A stretch of 64,000 nt of DNA from positions 310,001 to 374,000 of the forward strand of contig NC_060961.1 of the NCBI RefSeq assembly GCF_910589235.1, written 5' to 3'. Origin of the DNA: Vespa crabro (Eukaryota; Arthropoda; Insecta; Hymenoptera; Vespidae). Within the stretch, counting starts at the first letter, position 1. Each line of letters begins with the position of its first letter. The notes beneath the pieces are model-generated. The model did not search any database, was not told the DNA's origin, and worked only from the letters and a program-made list of their open reading frames with translations. Below, one piece after another: positions 12,072 to 23,989 of the stretch. Position numbers and translations under genes: made by a program.

Positions 12072-14246
12072 ATGGAAACCGACGAGGAGGAGATAACCGT
12101 ACTACCAGTAACGTCAAAGATGTCGGGTGCTATCGAGAGACATAACCAAAAAGTAAGACGAAGAAACGTCACCGATACAGTGAATCTTTCTCAAGATCAT
12201 AAAAATGACTTAAATTTCACGGCCGAACGTATCCCACTCGTATTATTACCAGACTCGACTGAAGCTTGGTACGATGGTATTATACCAAGAATACCTGATA
12301 CAGCGGATTTGACATCCTCCGGTAAACAAAATGGTGTGCTCGGTCAAGATAGTGATTCCTTTATGGATAATTCTTGTGTTGGTGTAGAAGAATTGACGAA
12401 TCTAGAGCGTATGAAAATAAGTGTTATACGAAGTACTATCACGAAGCCGGATTTATCATTGGGAGACTTTAAACTACTTGGATCCAGTAATGAAGGATTT
12501 GTCACTGGTACTCGTTGTTAATAATCGTCTATTATTGTTAACAAGGAACCCTTATTTTGCTATCAGGAGAAAAATATCCTTAACATATTCATATTTGGCT
12601 TGATTCTTTTAATTTGCTATATCTATATTTCTATTGTAATGCAATAAATGATGAAAGAAAACAATGTAATTAGTTAGTCAATGTGTTAAAATATTAAGTC
12701 ACGTAATAAAATAATTATTATTTGAAATATTTGGATTTTAGAAGCAATATTTGAATATTTAAAATAATAGTTCCTTCTTGGCAATAATAATATCATATAT
12801 CTTATAATCAAGTTGCAAAATTATAAAGATGATCTATAGATGGTATACGAAGGGTACTTTGGCCAAAGATACTAAGATTGTCCATGGATGAAATTATACC
12901 TGTAGAAGGACTAAAAACAATATATACTAAAATTCCTAATGAAGTTTATCAGCAAATATTAAAAGATGTAGCACGAAGTGGAAGTCATATTTCTCCAACT
13001 GCGACGGAAAAAGAGACTGAACATTTCCAGGACCAATTAACGCAGATTATTTGTTGGGTTCTTCACAGGCATCCTGAATTAAAGTTAGTATTGTTGTTTG
13101 GAAGATTTAAAAAAAAACAACAAGATGTGATCATATATGACTGTGTGACATCCATTTTCTAATTAAATATTAATGAAAGTATAATAAAATAAAATAATGC
13201 ATACTTAGTTACTACCAGGGCTATAATGATGTAGCTGCAACTATTTTACTTGTTATGGGCCTACAAGAAGGTTTATATGTGCTTGAAAGTATTTCTATGG
13301 AGTTTCTTGAAAGATTTATGGAAAAAACAATGGAAAAAGTTAATCAAGAACTCTTTTACATATTTGCGCTGTTAGAACGTGTTCACCCAACTCTTCTTGA
13401 ACATCTAGAAAAGTTAGTTACTTATAATGTTCAAATATACAAGAAACTTATTGTCTACATATTTATAAGTGAACCTGTTAACTCGTATCTGGTTAAATTA
13501 CTAAAATATATATCCATTAAATATAAATTTCTTTTGGAAAATAGGCAATAAGGTTATTGTATAATTTTAATAGTTTATATTTTGTATATTAAATGAAATA
13601 TATTAATTGATTTCAGTGTAGAATTGTTTCCTCATTTTGCACTAGCTGAATATACAACATGGTATGCGCACAAATATGCAGAAAATAGGAAATTATTGCA
13701 TAGATTATACGATTATTTTCTTAGCTGTCCACCTTTAATGCCACTTTATCTTAGTTCCGTAATTGTAGCACATCGGGCTACAGAAATATTTAATACTACA
13801 CCCGATATGGGACATACCCACAAAGTTTTATGTACAGTGAGTATAATATTTGTAAATTAATATTTATAAATGATATTTTGTGGGAAGAATAATGGGTTAT
13901 TCTTGACATAATAATAATAATGATGATTTTATGATTCTAGCTACCTGATAATTTGCCTTTTGAAACACTCCTTATTGATGCAAAAAATTTGTACCATCAG
14001 TATCCCCCAGAATCAATAAATAAGGATGTAAAAGATTATGATTGTAAGAGACGTTGCAAGGAGCAAGAATGGAAAGCAAAAGCAGAAGCAAGTCGCCAGG
14101 AAAGAGAAAGACAACGTCGACTTAAAATTGTTAAAGCAGCTCCAAGGATACCTTATCGCATTAGAAGTTACAAAACTATAACTGTTGTAACAATTTTAGC
14201 TCTTGGATTGTACGCATTTCTGAAATCTACATCAAGTCTTAACTGA
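12072..14246 (+). CDS. TBC1D20: TBC1 domain family member 20, Rab1 GTPase-activating protein
   Basis: Five coding exons: 12072-12507, 12840-13083, 13209-13412, 13617-13836 and 13941-14246. All are in phase and give about 469 residues (human 403). The TBC domain starts at IRRVLWPKIL. It has the arginine-finger box ILKDVAR (IxxDxxR), the glutamine-finger box YYQGYND and the segment LYDYFLSCPPLMPLYLSSVIV. The C-terminus carries one hydrophobic anchor (TITVVTILALGLYAFL) ahead of the stop, which matches the ER membrane anchor of the family. TBC1D20 stimulates GTP hydrolysis by Rab1 in ER-Golgi traffic (family knowledge). The N-terminal 120 residues are acidic and longer than in vertebrates. I chose the ATG at 12072 because the upstream in-frame codons lack an ATG. 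Confidence 0.92.
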
Positions 14247-14376
14247 CATTAAATGTACTTTCCCCATCCGAAATTAAAATTGATATATAATTTATAAATG
14301 AAAATTACTGGTTCTGTAGTAAATGATAATTGGTGTAAAGTTCTGAATGTTGGTAAAGCTTGAGCAAAATTGCCTC

Positions 14377-14407
<31 letters not shown>

Positions 14408-15176
14408 AAAAAAAACCAATTAAAATTTTAAACATTCCTAAGCTGCCTTTATGCTGTGTTCTTTGAAGGCGCTGACCAGAACTTTGTATGCACATGTTAT
14501 AAAAGTCATCTGTAGATAGGTGCCTTTAGAAAATGGTAAACAATTCTTTTAAAAATACGACAAATTGTTAAGAAATAATGAACATACGAGTGTGCAATAA
14601 AACTTATTGTATAATATAAAGTGTGCGATATAATGTATAAATGGAACGAGTTCGCATACTTGCGTGTATTTATTCATTATGTAGATTGTATGCTTGACAT
14701 TGTATGACAAATTGTATATACAAATACATACACACATACACAAATCTAAAATATAAAAGAAAATACTATACATGAAATCATATATAAAGATATTAGCATG
14801 ATATATAACGAACATTAATAAAAATTTTTATTTTTCCAATATTATTATTAATTTCTATACCTTTCATATAATTTTCACAATTTGTAGTTATCAAAATATT
14901 GATCTAAAATACGTAATTGCTTTAGATGTATTGTAAGATAGATCAAGTGTAAATTGAAATTTATAGTGTACATAACGTATTGATAAAGGGAATATGTTTC
15001 TATGACTTATTGTTTTTATCACCTTTAACCTAGAATTTATATTATATTAACTAATATGAATATTTCTTTGTATATTACGTTCGTCTACTGTTTAACGTAT
15101 GACTAATTATAATTATTTTTGATAGACTTATTAAAATATTGAAATTTAGAAATACACAAATTAAGAGAACAGAATG

Positions 15177-15208
<32 letters not shown>

Positions 15209-15592
15209 GATATATATATATATGGCAAAATTTAATGAATGTTTATTATTTCAAGATTATCATTTATTAAATAATTCTAATAAATCATGACTTTTAGAGA
15301 GTAAAACTAATACCTGAGATAAATCCTTAAGAGTAATTGTAACTATTTACTTTGTTTATTTTATGCTACTTATTTTATATTTGAAAATATAGTTGCCGAA
15401 GATGCAGTAAGCATTTTAAACCATAAGGAAACTGTGCTTAAAAAGATAAAATTATTAACGTATAAAAATATTTTACAACAGACATGGACATATCTTTTGT
15501 TTGGCAGCAATTATTAAATATTATGTGATTTTTGCTTATAACATTTTCAGAATTAATTCCTAAATATTAATAAAGTTTTTATTTTCACTTTG
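14247..15592. other. Intergenic, tail-to-tail between TBC1D20 and PLA2G15
   Basis: This holds the two 3' UTRs. An AATAAA at 14596-14601 could end TBC1D20. A poly-A tract lies at about 14376-14405 and a TA/TG microsatellite at about 15177-15222. No coding potential was recognised. Confidence 0.6.
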
Positions 15593-17445
15593 TCAAATTG
15601 TTAAAACCGACTTAATGTATTCCAAAACACCCGCGTGTTTAAGAATAGTCATATGATTTATACCGGGAAAGGCTTGATAATAGACTTTTTGCTTTTGTTT
15701 CGTTTGCCAATGGAGACAACCTTCTAAGCTTCGTAAATTAACTGTACCATCACCATCTCCAGTAATTAATTGAGGACGTCCATCGATCGACGTACCTGGT
15801 TTATAATATAATCTGCAAACGTAAATATTAAGATTTAGATGTTATCGATATTTATACGTGTATACTTAAGTTTTCAACTATAGAAATGTTATGTATACCT
15901 CTCCAAAGTGTCTATTTGTTTTCCATATAAACAATGCATTACTACGCCTGGTGGAGTAAAGTTTAATTGATACTTTTCATTATCCTTGCGAAATTCCCAT
16001 CCATTGGGAACATTTATATCTCTATAAAATATATAGTGATAATATTATAATAAGAAATATTGCAATTTTAATTTAAATTTAAGTTAAATGCATAATACTA
16101 ATGTAAATATTTTACATGAGAAAATCTTGAAGATTAGTTAGCGTATAATTTTTATTCTCCGTTTCGACCAAAACTTCGTTTTCTTTCCAAAATAATTTTG
16201 AAGGTAAGAGCCATCCCAAACTTGGACTTGTAATTTGTTCATCTTTAAGAATACTTTCCCGTAATAGATACGCACCCAAATCGTCGCCTAGGAAATATTT
16301 TTTATGATCACATTGAATTTATGCTTAGAACAAATTATTGATATTGTGACAAAATATTATTAGTGCGAACGCGTGAAGTTTCTAAATGGAAAAATTTTTT
16401 GAAATATCTACCTATGGCAAATACTTTTATCGCTTTAACAGAACCTCCCCACACGCCTGCTAAAGTGATTAAAGAATTAATATATTTATTTTTCCATGTT
16501 TGAGTTTGACTTTGTAAAAATATAAGAGCCATGGGTCCACCCATACTATGAGCTATTAATGTTATCGGTATATTGTTGTTGATAGAATATGTTTCTTCTA
16601 TTAATGATTTCAATTTAACAAAATATTCTCCATTTTCATCTGGGAAAAGAGACCTTCATTTTAATGAATAGAATAATAAGAAAAAAAGAATGAGAAAATA
16701 TGGAAAGATGCTTATATAAATGAAATTACATACTGGGTCCTTTTCTAAAGTCATACGGAGCACCACGTAAAGAAATATTTCTAATATATCCTAAATCATC
16801 GACTAGCATACTTCCGATATCTTTAAAATATGCTCCTGGAGAAGCTTTACTTGGATCTAAATATTCGACGACAAAGGGATCTCCCCAGCCTGGTATTCGA
16901 ATATCTACTCCATCTTGATTTCTCGTAGTTCTTGTCACATTGTCATATATCAATTTCATATTGTCGATCTGCAATAACAAATTTTATAAACTTTCTTGTT
17001 TGTCTGTTTTTAATTTCAATAGATTACGGAGTGTAATATCGTATGCGTACCCAACAATCTATGATCACTGGTACAAGTAATTCCAAGTTTAGCCAAATAT
17101 TAAAATATTCTTTAGAAACTTTCTCGCAAAGATAATGTACTGTAGAAGTTTTATTGAGTTTAGCTTCAAGTTGACTACCTCCATCTCCTGGAACTAAATA
17201 AAATTATAATTAATATTGATTATTCTTTCAATTCACATTTCAAAAGCTTTGCGATGACTATGTATACAAACGAATAGAGTGGGAATGTGCAAAACGTAAA
17301 TATATTAATGCTGATAAAATCCGAAGAAATAAAATTACTTACTTAAGATGATAGGAGATTTGTGTACCTTTCCGAAATTCCAAAGTTCGACGAATTGTAC
17401 GAAAGAAAAGAAAACAACGAGTAGAAAAATAAGACTGGATCGCAT
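15593..17445 (-). CDS. PLA2G15: Lysosomal phospholipase A2 / LCAT-family acyltransferase
   Basis: Seven coding exons from 5' to 3': 17343-17445, 17051-17193, 16734-16968, 16412-16639, 16116-16287, 15899-16021 and 15593-15812. Phases are consistent and the protein is about 407 residues (human 412). A signal peptide (MRSSLIFLLVVFFSF) is followed by IPGDGGSQLEAKL, the WLNLELLVPVIIDCW segment and the DGVDIRIPGWG region. The nucleophile elbow AHSMGG has its serine near residue 192, with the acid in GDGDGTVN and the histidine in GINHMTIL. The family hydrolyses and transacylates phospholipids in lysosomes at acid pH (family knowledge). All three catalytic residues are present, so the enzyme should be active. 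It is head-to-head with HSBP1. Confidence 0.95.
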
Positions 17446-18565
17446 TATTCGATCGATAAAGCTGATTGAAGAATCACTAAACGATTTCTCCTCTCGTCTT
17501 CTTCACTGCGATAAAAAATACCTCGACGAAAGGTATTCGTGTATTAACTGGCATAGAACAATAATGGAAGTGAACGTGAATGAACGTGACCGATTAACGT
17601 GTGATATAAATGTCAGAGCGTTTATGAGGGTTGCTTAAACTTTATCCAACTTTAGCCAGCTTTGTTCACATTACGATTACATATAGCTACGATAGTTCCG
17701 TCAGTCGCGCGTTAAAGTATCAGCTGATAATACGCATGCGATTTGACACGATAGCATGCGAGGGACTCTCGAGAAGTAATCTTGGAGGTGGGGAGAAGAC
17801 AATAGAGTGCCACCTTCTTGGTGACCAGAGCCGATGGACTGATCATTTTGTTCTTTCTCACAAATACAATTTTCGTCGAAATTCTCGTTCCACTCGATTC
17901 TTACCTGATAAGAAATAAACAAAGAAACGTAATTTGTTTACCAAAAATATCAATAAAATATCGCTATGTACAATAGTATCCTAATGACAATATTATCGAT
18001 AAGATAGTAATGTTTCTCATATCGTTTAGTTTTCGTGTAGTATGTAATATCGACAGTATGATGCATTTTTTTTTTTTAAATAAAAAACATGCAAACACGT
18101 TTAAAAACGTATGACTGTTATTCGTGATGACTAATTGTCATTTTAGAAATAAATTAAAAGAAATAAAGCATTTATACGTATACGTGTCTACTTTGTTAGA
18201 ATTAATTAAAAAGAATAATAAATAAATGTAACAACTTTGTAAAATCATTCGATAGAGTGAAACACGTCGCGTGCCTTTAGGTATATTGTATATCTAGTAA
18301 ATGGATGCTTGGTGGATGCTCCTCTTTCTCCTTCCTACAACTCAAATATGCATGTAGTTTGATCGATGGGTTTACATATGACTGGTCGTCGTGGTGTTCC
18401 TTTAAAACAAGAATAAAGCGTGCGTCGTTTCTTCGTTACGCGTGAAAAAATCGAACTAATAAAGTAATCTTTGTGTCGAACTGTGAGAAAAATCAGTTGA
18501 GCTGCGTCAGTACGTTGTACGTAGTACGTTGTTAACTATCTCAATTAACCAAGAATTAATCAAGA
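17446..18565. promoter_or_regulatory. Divergent promoter region between PLA2G15 and HSBP1
   Basis: The two genes point away from each other across 1.1 kb. Open frames at 17348-17922 lie on the plus strand antisense to PLA2G15 exon 1 or in this spacer, and none resembles a protein. I see no clear TATA box. The stretch just before the HSBP1 ATG contains its presumed 5' UTR. Confidence 0.45.
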
Positions 18566-19205
18566 ATGGCAGACGTTAAGCAAGAACATAATAAAACTGA
18601 CGATGTGGATGCTTATGGAATGGGTAATAGTGCCGATCCAAAAAATATGCAAGAATTGACGCAATATGTAAGTTTATTTTCTAAATCCTCGAATGGCCAA
18701 TCGACGATCTTTCCTCTACTATCTATCTAGAAATTCTTCTTTTTAGGTGCAGACCTTGCTACAAAATATGCAGGACAAATTTCAAGCGATATCCGATCAA
18801 ATTACCGGAAGAAATATCCTTTCCTAAACTATCTTTGTATATTTTTCTTTTTTCTCACTATTTAACCTCTTCAGAATCGCAGCAAAGAGCGCGCTCGTAT
18901 AGCTCGTACAACTTGACGCGCCAAATTCAAATATCAAATTCTCTCCGATAATGCTTTTTTGCCTTCTCATCTTCGTGTCATAAAATAAGCATCTTCAATG
19001 ATTCTAAACAATGTAACAGTATCGACGAGCAGAAAGATATTCGCGGTTTGTTATACTTTTAAGATTTTTTTAATAAGACTTGTATTCTCTCATAAAGCAT
19101 CCTTAATGAAACTTACTAGATGAAATGGGAAATAGAATAGACGATTTGGAGAAGAATATAGCTGATCTCATGACGCAAGCTGGAGTTGAAGGAGGTGAAA
19201 AATAA
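18566..19205 (+). CDS. HSBP1: Heat shock factor-binding protein 1
   Basis: Three exons, 18566-18667, 18747-18813 and 19117-19205, encode 85 residues. The core heptad-repeat helix is clear: VQTLLQNMQDKFQAISDQ, then TGRIDEMGNRIDDLEKN, then IADLMTQAGVE, essentially the vertebrate HSBP1 coiled coil. The family trimerises and binds the trimerisation region of heat shock factor 1 to damp the heat-shock response (family knowledge). The second intron does not begin with GT. The only reading that restores GRIDEM uses an intron starting ATATCCTT and ending AC, a U12 AT-AC intron, so standard gene finders may truncate this gene. A poly(A) signal follows at 19356-19361. Confidence 0.93.
18814..19116 (+). 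other. U12-type AT-AC intron in HSBP1
   Basis: The donor is ATATCCTTTCC immediately after the codon fragment GGA-AGA-A. The intron ends in AC at 19115-19116. A branch-site match (ATCCTTAAT) begins about 17 bases upstream of the end, the spacing expected of minor-spliceosome introns. Splicing here joins A with TA to give isoleucine in TGRIDEM, which is the conserved HSBP1 sequence. Confidence 0.9.
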
Positions 19206-19781
19206 TATGCTAATACATTTTTAAAAAAAAGTGGAGCGACATTTTTCGTCGAGTGATAATCATTAATAAAGGCGTCGTACCTCGTCACAAAGAGATAACA
19301 TTTGTGTAATTATCAAAATTTATATATTTATTTATATTCATTTATTCGCAATACGAATAAACTTGCACTTTTTTGTACGCGAATGTATTTTATTGATTTA
19401 CGTTATTTATAGCTATCGCAGCTATGACTATAGCTATTCTCAGGCAAAATCTTTCATGAAGTACGTTTTTCTTAACGCATAACATAATAAATATTAAACT
19501 TAAATCTATTCGTTACGTTATTCGTCATTATGAACATATAAACGTACCGACTAACGTATAACAATAGAAACATTGTGAAATACCAATTAAAAAGAATTTA
19601 GCGCTCGTCGACGATGCTAGAAGATCGTCTATACTTTAATGGCGAGGTTAAGGATTTCTGATACGCAGGAAGGGGAGGTACTATTCCGAGTACTACAATT
19701 CGTTTTCGTATATTATTTTTCGAATTCTTTGATATTTTTATCTAAAAGTGCATAAAAACAATTAGAAAAACTAATAAAAGC
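19206..19781. other. Intergenic, tail-to-tail between HSBP1 and FAM92
   Basis: This is AT-rich 3'-UTR sequence of the two convergent genes. Nothing else was recognised. Confidence 0.6.
19356..19361 (+). promoter_or_regulatory. Poly(A) signal of HSBP1
   Basis: AATAAA lies about 150 bases after the HSBP1 stop, in a short spacer before the convergent FAM92 gene. Confidence 0.5.
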
Positions 19782-21094
19782 TCACATAGATTTGTGTCTA
19801 GTTCTCACTGGTTTTTCTTCAAACGATTCGGAATCTGTTTCTTCCGAACTGTTCGCATATTCTTCCACTTGTATGGATTCGGAAGAATTAGTGAAACCGG
19901 TTTTCAATGAGTCCTTCAAAAATGAAATTGATTATTTACAATGAAAAACGTAACCTCGGGGAATTTTATTCACTTACCGCCAGTTCTGACGTTCGATCGC
20001 GAGGAGACTTTTGCGGAATCATAGGAGAGGATGTAAATCGACTGGCCAAATTCGAAAGTGAATAAGCTTGTCGAAAAGACGTTCTTCCGACTGTATCCAA
20101 TCTTGTAATAGAATCTGGTACACGCATAGTTTCTCGAAATTCCTGAAATATATTGGATTGAATTCTTGTAGATATAAAAAGGAAGATTATTTTCAATCAG
20201 AGAGACATAAAAGCGATCGCAAAAATATACGTGTGCGTATATAGAATTGAAAACGATTTTACCCCATTCATATCTCCTCGGGCACTTTGAAAGTCCTGCG
20301 TAGGAGAAATGTGAAACAATTTTGCTAATATACATTCGAGAGTATTAATCGAATTTACAAATATTTCTTGATCTTACTTCAAGATCTTTAGTCTCATTTA
20401 TATCGGCAATGTCCTGGTACGCCTTAGTAAGAAGTTCAATGGCTTTTGTATGAAAACTCATTTCGATCGTAACAAAATCCAAAAGTACGTTCCTAAGGTC
20501 GTGCAATTTTCGTCGCTCGAAAGAATCGATTTGTTCTTCCAAACCTTTTATCACCCTAGAAACTTCAACGGCTGCTTTCATCAATTCCGATTCCGCTTGT
20601 GACTGATAACGCTTCTAAGGACTTTAATATAAGACAGATATATATGCAAAAGGAGATGGCACGAGCTCAAAAAGTTAGTATATTATGAAAAAGGATACGA
20701 TCATCTGTCGATTTCTTGGATTTTTTTCTCTAATTTTATCCAGTTGCTTTCTCTTTGTAAGTTCTTTGTCGCGAGCTGAAAAAGTGTTCTTAACATCGTC
20801 GCGCGCGTGTTTGCAAATAGTTGCATACTGAGATAACGGTGCTACTACTTTTGCATCTAGCCTTTGAACTTGAGCATCTCTGAGAAAAATTTGTTTATTT
20901 CGAGTCTTGAAATGTTACTAATGAAATTACTCAGAACGAAATATACCTGTAATCGCCTATAGCGGATAATGTTGCGGACAAATTTAAAAGGCCATTACTT
21001 AAGGATCGATTTATTAATTCTGACTCGGCATAAGTATGTATCGTTTTAGCAACTTCGTCGTTTTTGTCTCGCAATCTAAAATGAAGCCTCTATG

Positions 21095-21125
<31 letters not shown>

Positions 21126-21424
21126 GTAACGTTGCATGACATAAGCAAAATAATCGATATCTTTCAAGTAAATAGGTGCGTATCGTACGAACCTTGCTGC
21201 CTTTCTGGTAAACGCCGCGAATATTGCGCATAACTCGGCAAAATGTTTTTCCACGCCTGTGATTCGATCGTGCACGAATTTTGCCTCCTGTTCGCTATCG
21301 GATTATAGAAAATAATTATATGAATATGTCGTTAAGGTCGGGAGATATGAATAAAAATGTTGAAGAAATTAATATTAATAAATAAACTGTACCAAATGCT
21401 ACTCTGGGATCTTGCGCGCAACAT
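19782..21424 (-). CDS. FAM92: FAM92 / CIBAR BAR-domain protein
   Basis: Eight coding exons from 5' to 3': 21393-21424, 21193-21294, 20947-21075, 20699-20879, 20378-20602, 20263-20295, 19978-20142 and 19782-19913. They join in phase to about 332 residues (human FAM92A is 289). The BAR core includes VEKHFAELCAIFAAFTRKAARLRDK, then GDYRDAQVQRLDAKVV, then SFERRKLHDLRNVLLDFVTIEMSFHTKA, ending near INETKDLE. A Ser/Glu-rich tail follows. Family members shape membranes at the ciliary base with Chibby (family knowledge). The first exon (MLRARSQSSI) is short and is chosen because it supplies an ATG and the right phase, so it is the least certain part. The intron between 20698 and 20603 is U12-like. Confidence 0.88.
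20603..20698 (-). other. Probable U12-type GT-AG intron in FAM92
   Basis: Read on the minus strand, the 96-base intron begins GTATCCTTTTT, the minor-class GT donor consensus. It carries TCCTTAGAA close to its 3' end and finishes TTATCAG. Splicing joins RQMI to SQAESEL, matching the family sequence at that point. Confidence 0.75.
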
Positions 21425-21763
21425 TCTTGTAAGCGGCACCTTTTCAACTATCTTTGAAATGTCTTGTTTTTTAAATAATTCTTCGACACTACATAAAATG
21501 GTTATTTCATTCGTCCGCTCGTACGTAGTAACAGTTGTTTACTGACAGGTGATACTTTCTAGCAGCTGTATTCGCGTCACCCTCCTACGCTACCTTCGAC
21601 CTAACTCCGTGAAATGTTTTTATATTTTCTTTATTTTATTCCTCCTTCACCATTGTACGATTCCATAATCATGCTCTCTATCAAATATACATCAATAAAA
21701 TTTATTTATTCAATGAGCGTCATTTCAAAAATAACAATATATAATATAATGTTTACGTATTTG

Positions 21764-21821
<58 letters not shown>

Positions 21822-21849
21822 CGTGTATTGTACTAGTAATACGAGTATG
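21425..21849. other. Spacer between FAM92 and SERGEF
   Basis: These 425 bases should hold the FAM92 promoter and 5' UTR and the SERGEF 3' UTR, because both genes run leftwards. No coding exon was seen apart from weak open frames. Confidence 0.5.
21768..21818. repeat. (TA)n microsatellite
   Basis: About 25 TA units lie just downstream of the SERGEF stop codon, between SERGEF and FAM92. A shorter TA run sits in a FAM92 intron at about 21089-21120. Confidence 0.9.
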
Positions 21850-23331
21850 TCAACAATTTTCTTTTCTTATCACAGCGAACGAGTGTCCTGCACCGGTACC
21901 AATCAAGATTCCTTTTGAATGCAGCGGTAACGAAACGGGTTTTGGTAATAGTACATCGAAAATGTCCCCGGTTCCACAATTTCCATGCTCGTTCCAACCC
22001 CAGCATAATACAGTTTTTTCATCTGTATAAAATATCAAAGTCAATTTTATAAGATAAAATGGTATATATCTTTGATTACCAGTAAGAGCTAAATTGTGCT
22101 GTGAACCAATTGAAAGTTGATTTATTTTAGGTAAGTTTTCTATTAGATCTGGCTTCCAAAGTACAGCTCTTTTTTCTTGCCCTAATTGACCATAGGTATT
22201 TCTACCCCAAGCAAAGAGCCGATTATCTGCAACAACGCATAGAATAAAAGGCTAAACAATGCCAATGCTATTTTTACATTCTGTTAGTTTTGCTCAATTA
22301 TCAAATAGCGGATACCGGTCAAAATAATCGTATGCGTCCATCCTGCGTGCGTCTCTATTGGCAGATTAAAATGCACATTTGTCAATTTTGTTGGCATAGA
22401 AATAGTTGAAAAAAGCTCATTATCAATACCCAATTGTCCATAATTATTTGCACCAAAGACATATACCTCTGCTTTGTCTGTGACTACCACGGTATGATGT
22501 TGTCCACATGAAACACTCATCGAATTTTTCAATTCTGGAACTTTTTATATAATTCTTTTATTTTACCTATTGCTCTCTTTTACTTTCTTTCTAAATATCA
22601 CGACGAACATTAATATTGATACTGAAACTGAAAGTACATCTTACCATATGTAAAAGGATAATAGTTATGTTTGCTTTTCTTTTCTATGTCATCACTGAAA
22701 TCGTTCTTAAGACCTAATTGTCCTTTGTTAGCTGCACCGCACACAAGAATTCGATGATCTTGAGTTATTACAGCGGTGTGCCTTAAGCCCATCGCAATTT
22801 GCTCAATATTTTCGCAAGGTATCGTTTCGATAGGTTCGTAAGAATGACGGAGCTCAAAAGGATCTATTCCTAATTGTCCAAAACCATTTGAACCCCACAT
22901 ATATAATTTTCCTTGGTTTGTCAATGCTGCCGAAGAATCCCATCCACAAGCGATGTCAATGATGATTTCATTTTCTAAAACTCCGCGTACTCTTTCGAAA
23001 TTTAATTTATCTTCCTTTTCCGGTTGACCTAATTGTCCTTTGTTATTCCATCCGCAAGAATAAACGTGTCCATTTTTATCCAAAATCAATGAATGCCCAG
23101 CACCGCCAACGATCTTTCGAATATCTTCTGCTTTAAAGGAATACGACGATAAATCAATTTCTTGTGGAAGAACGCATTGTTCCGATCTTATACCATGTCC
23201 TAATTGTCCATGAGAATTAGCACCCTACGAGAAAAACAATTGATTACAATGAAAGTGCTATTTTGTTTTATTTTGTATTATACTTCTTTAACATTTAAAT
23301 TTACCGCGTAGAGGACGCCACATATGTACAT
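21850..23331 (-). CDS. SERGEF: Secretion-regulating guanine nucleotide exchange factor-like RCC1-repeat protein
   Basis: Five coding exons from 5' to 3': 23305-23331 (tentative), 22645-23224, 22316-22540, 22080-22226 and 21850-22022, about 383 residues. The protein is a run of RCC1 blades, each with a GQLG-type core: GANSHGQLG, NNKGQLG, NGFGQLG, ANKGQLG, NNYGQLG, NTYGQLG and a last NEHGNCG. Glycine-rich AGHS, CGWDSS and AGWTHT turns lie between them. The last blade WGWNEHGNCG with PKPV and GAGHS matches SERGEF specifically. RCC1-fold proteins form seven-bladed propellers; SERGEF is reported to bind exocyst and affect secretion (family knowledge). The first exon (MYICGVLYA) is inferred from phase and an ATG. 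It lacks the tryptophan usual before the first GANS, so the true start may lie elsewhere. Confidence 0.88.
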
Positions 23332-23989
23332 ATGTATATACTTTTGCAGGATATACAATAGAAAGAGTAAAATTGATTCTGAGGAATATATCCAATCGTG
23401 ACAGTTAATATTTCATATAAGATCCTAATTTTGTCCTATTAATCGTAATTATAGATATCATACAATATATTAAAATTCAATGAAGCTTATCCTTTTATTT
23501 TATTTCACGATTTCAGAATCAATTGCTCTTATCGTACGTACATTCACAATCGCACACGCGATATCATATTTCGCACTATCGTTCTTAGAGCAGGTATTAT
23601 TTCTTTTGACATTAAAAAATAATTTTTTTATTTACCCACGATAATAGATGATACGTTGCCATTATTGAACTAGCGTTTGTTATGATATATGTGTAGATTG
23701 ATTTTTCATTATCTTTAAATCTAACACTTGAAAATAATTAATACTTAAAAGAACGACATGACGATACATTTCATTCGTTCGAAACATGTGAAATCGATTA
23801 TGTCGATTGCATATACAACCATAGATATAATATACTTATAGATTCGCCCTGCTGACTTTCTAACTCCGTAACGAGAGAAGCAAGATCTATCTGTAGAGGT
23901 TATATTAAGTTACGTTTTCGTTTGAGATTAACGTTGAAACATCATCAGCTGCTTTAATCTTAAAAAGAATTTTCTTTTATTAACGCACT
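23332..23989. promoter_or_regulatory. Head-to-head promoter region of SERGEF and UFM1
   Basis: The start codons of two divergent genes are about 660 bases apart. The sequence is AT-rich with no recognised coding potential. No TATA or other core element stood out with confidence. Confidence 0.5.

Noticed and set aside
14376..14405. Poly-A tail of a processed retrocopy
   Set aside because: The sequence upstream is the TBC1D20 3' end, with all its introns in place. The A-run is a simple repeat.
22230..22315. SERGEF donor GTATCCGCTA looks like a third U12 intron
   Set aside because: The donor departs from GTATCCTTT after six bases, and no CCTTAAC-like branch site lies 10-20 bases before the acceptor, so an ordinary intron is more likely.
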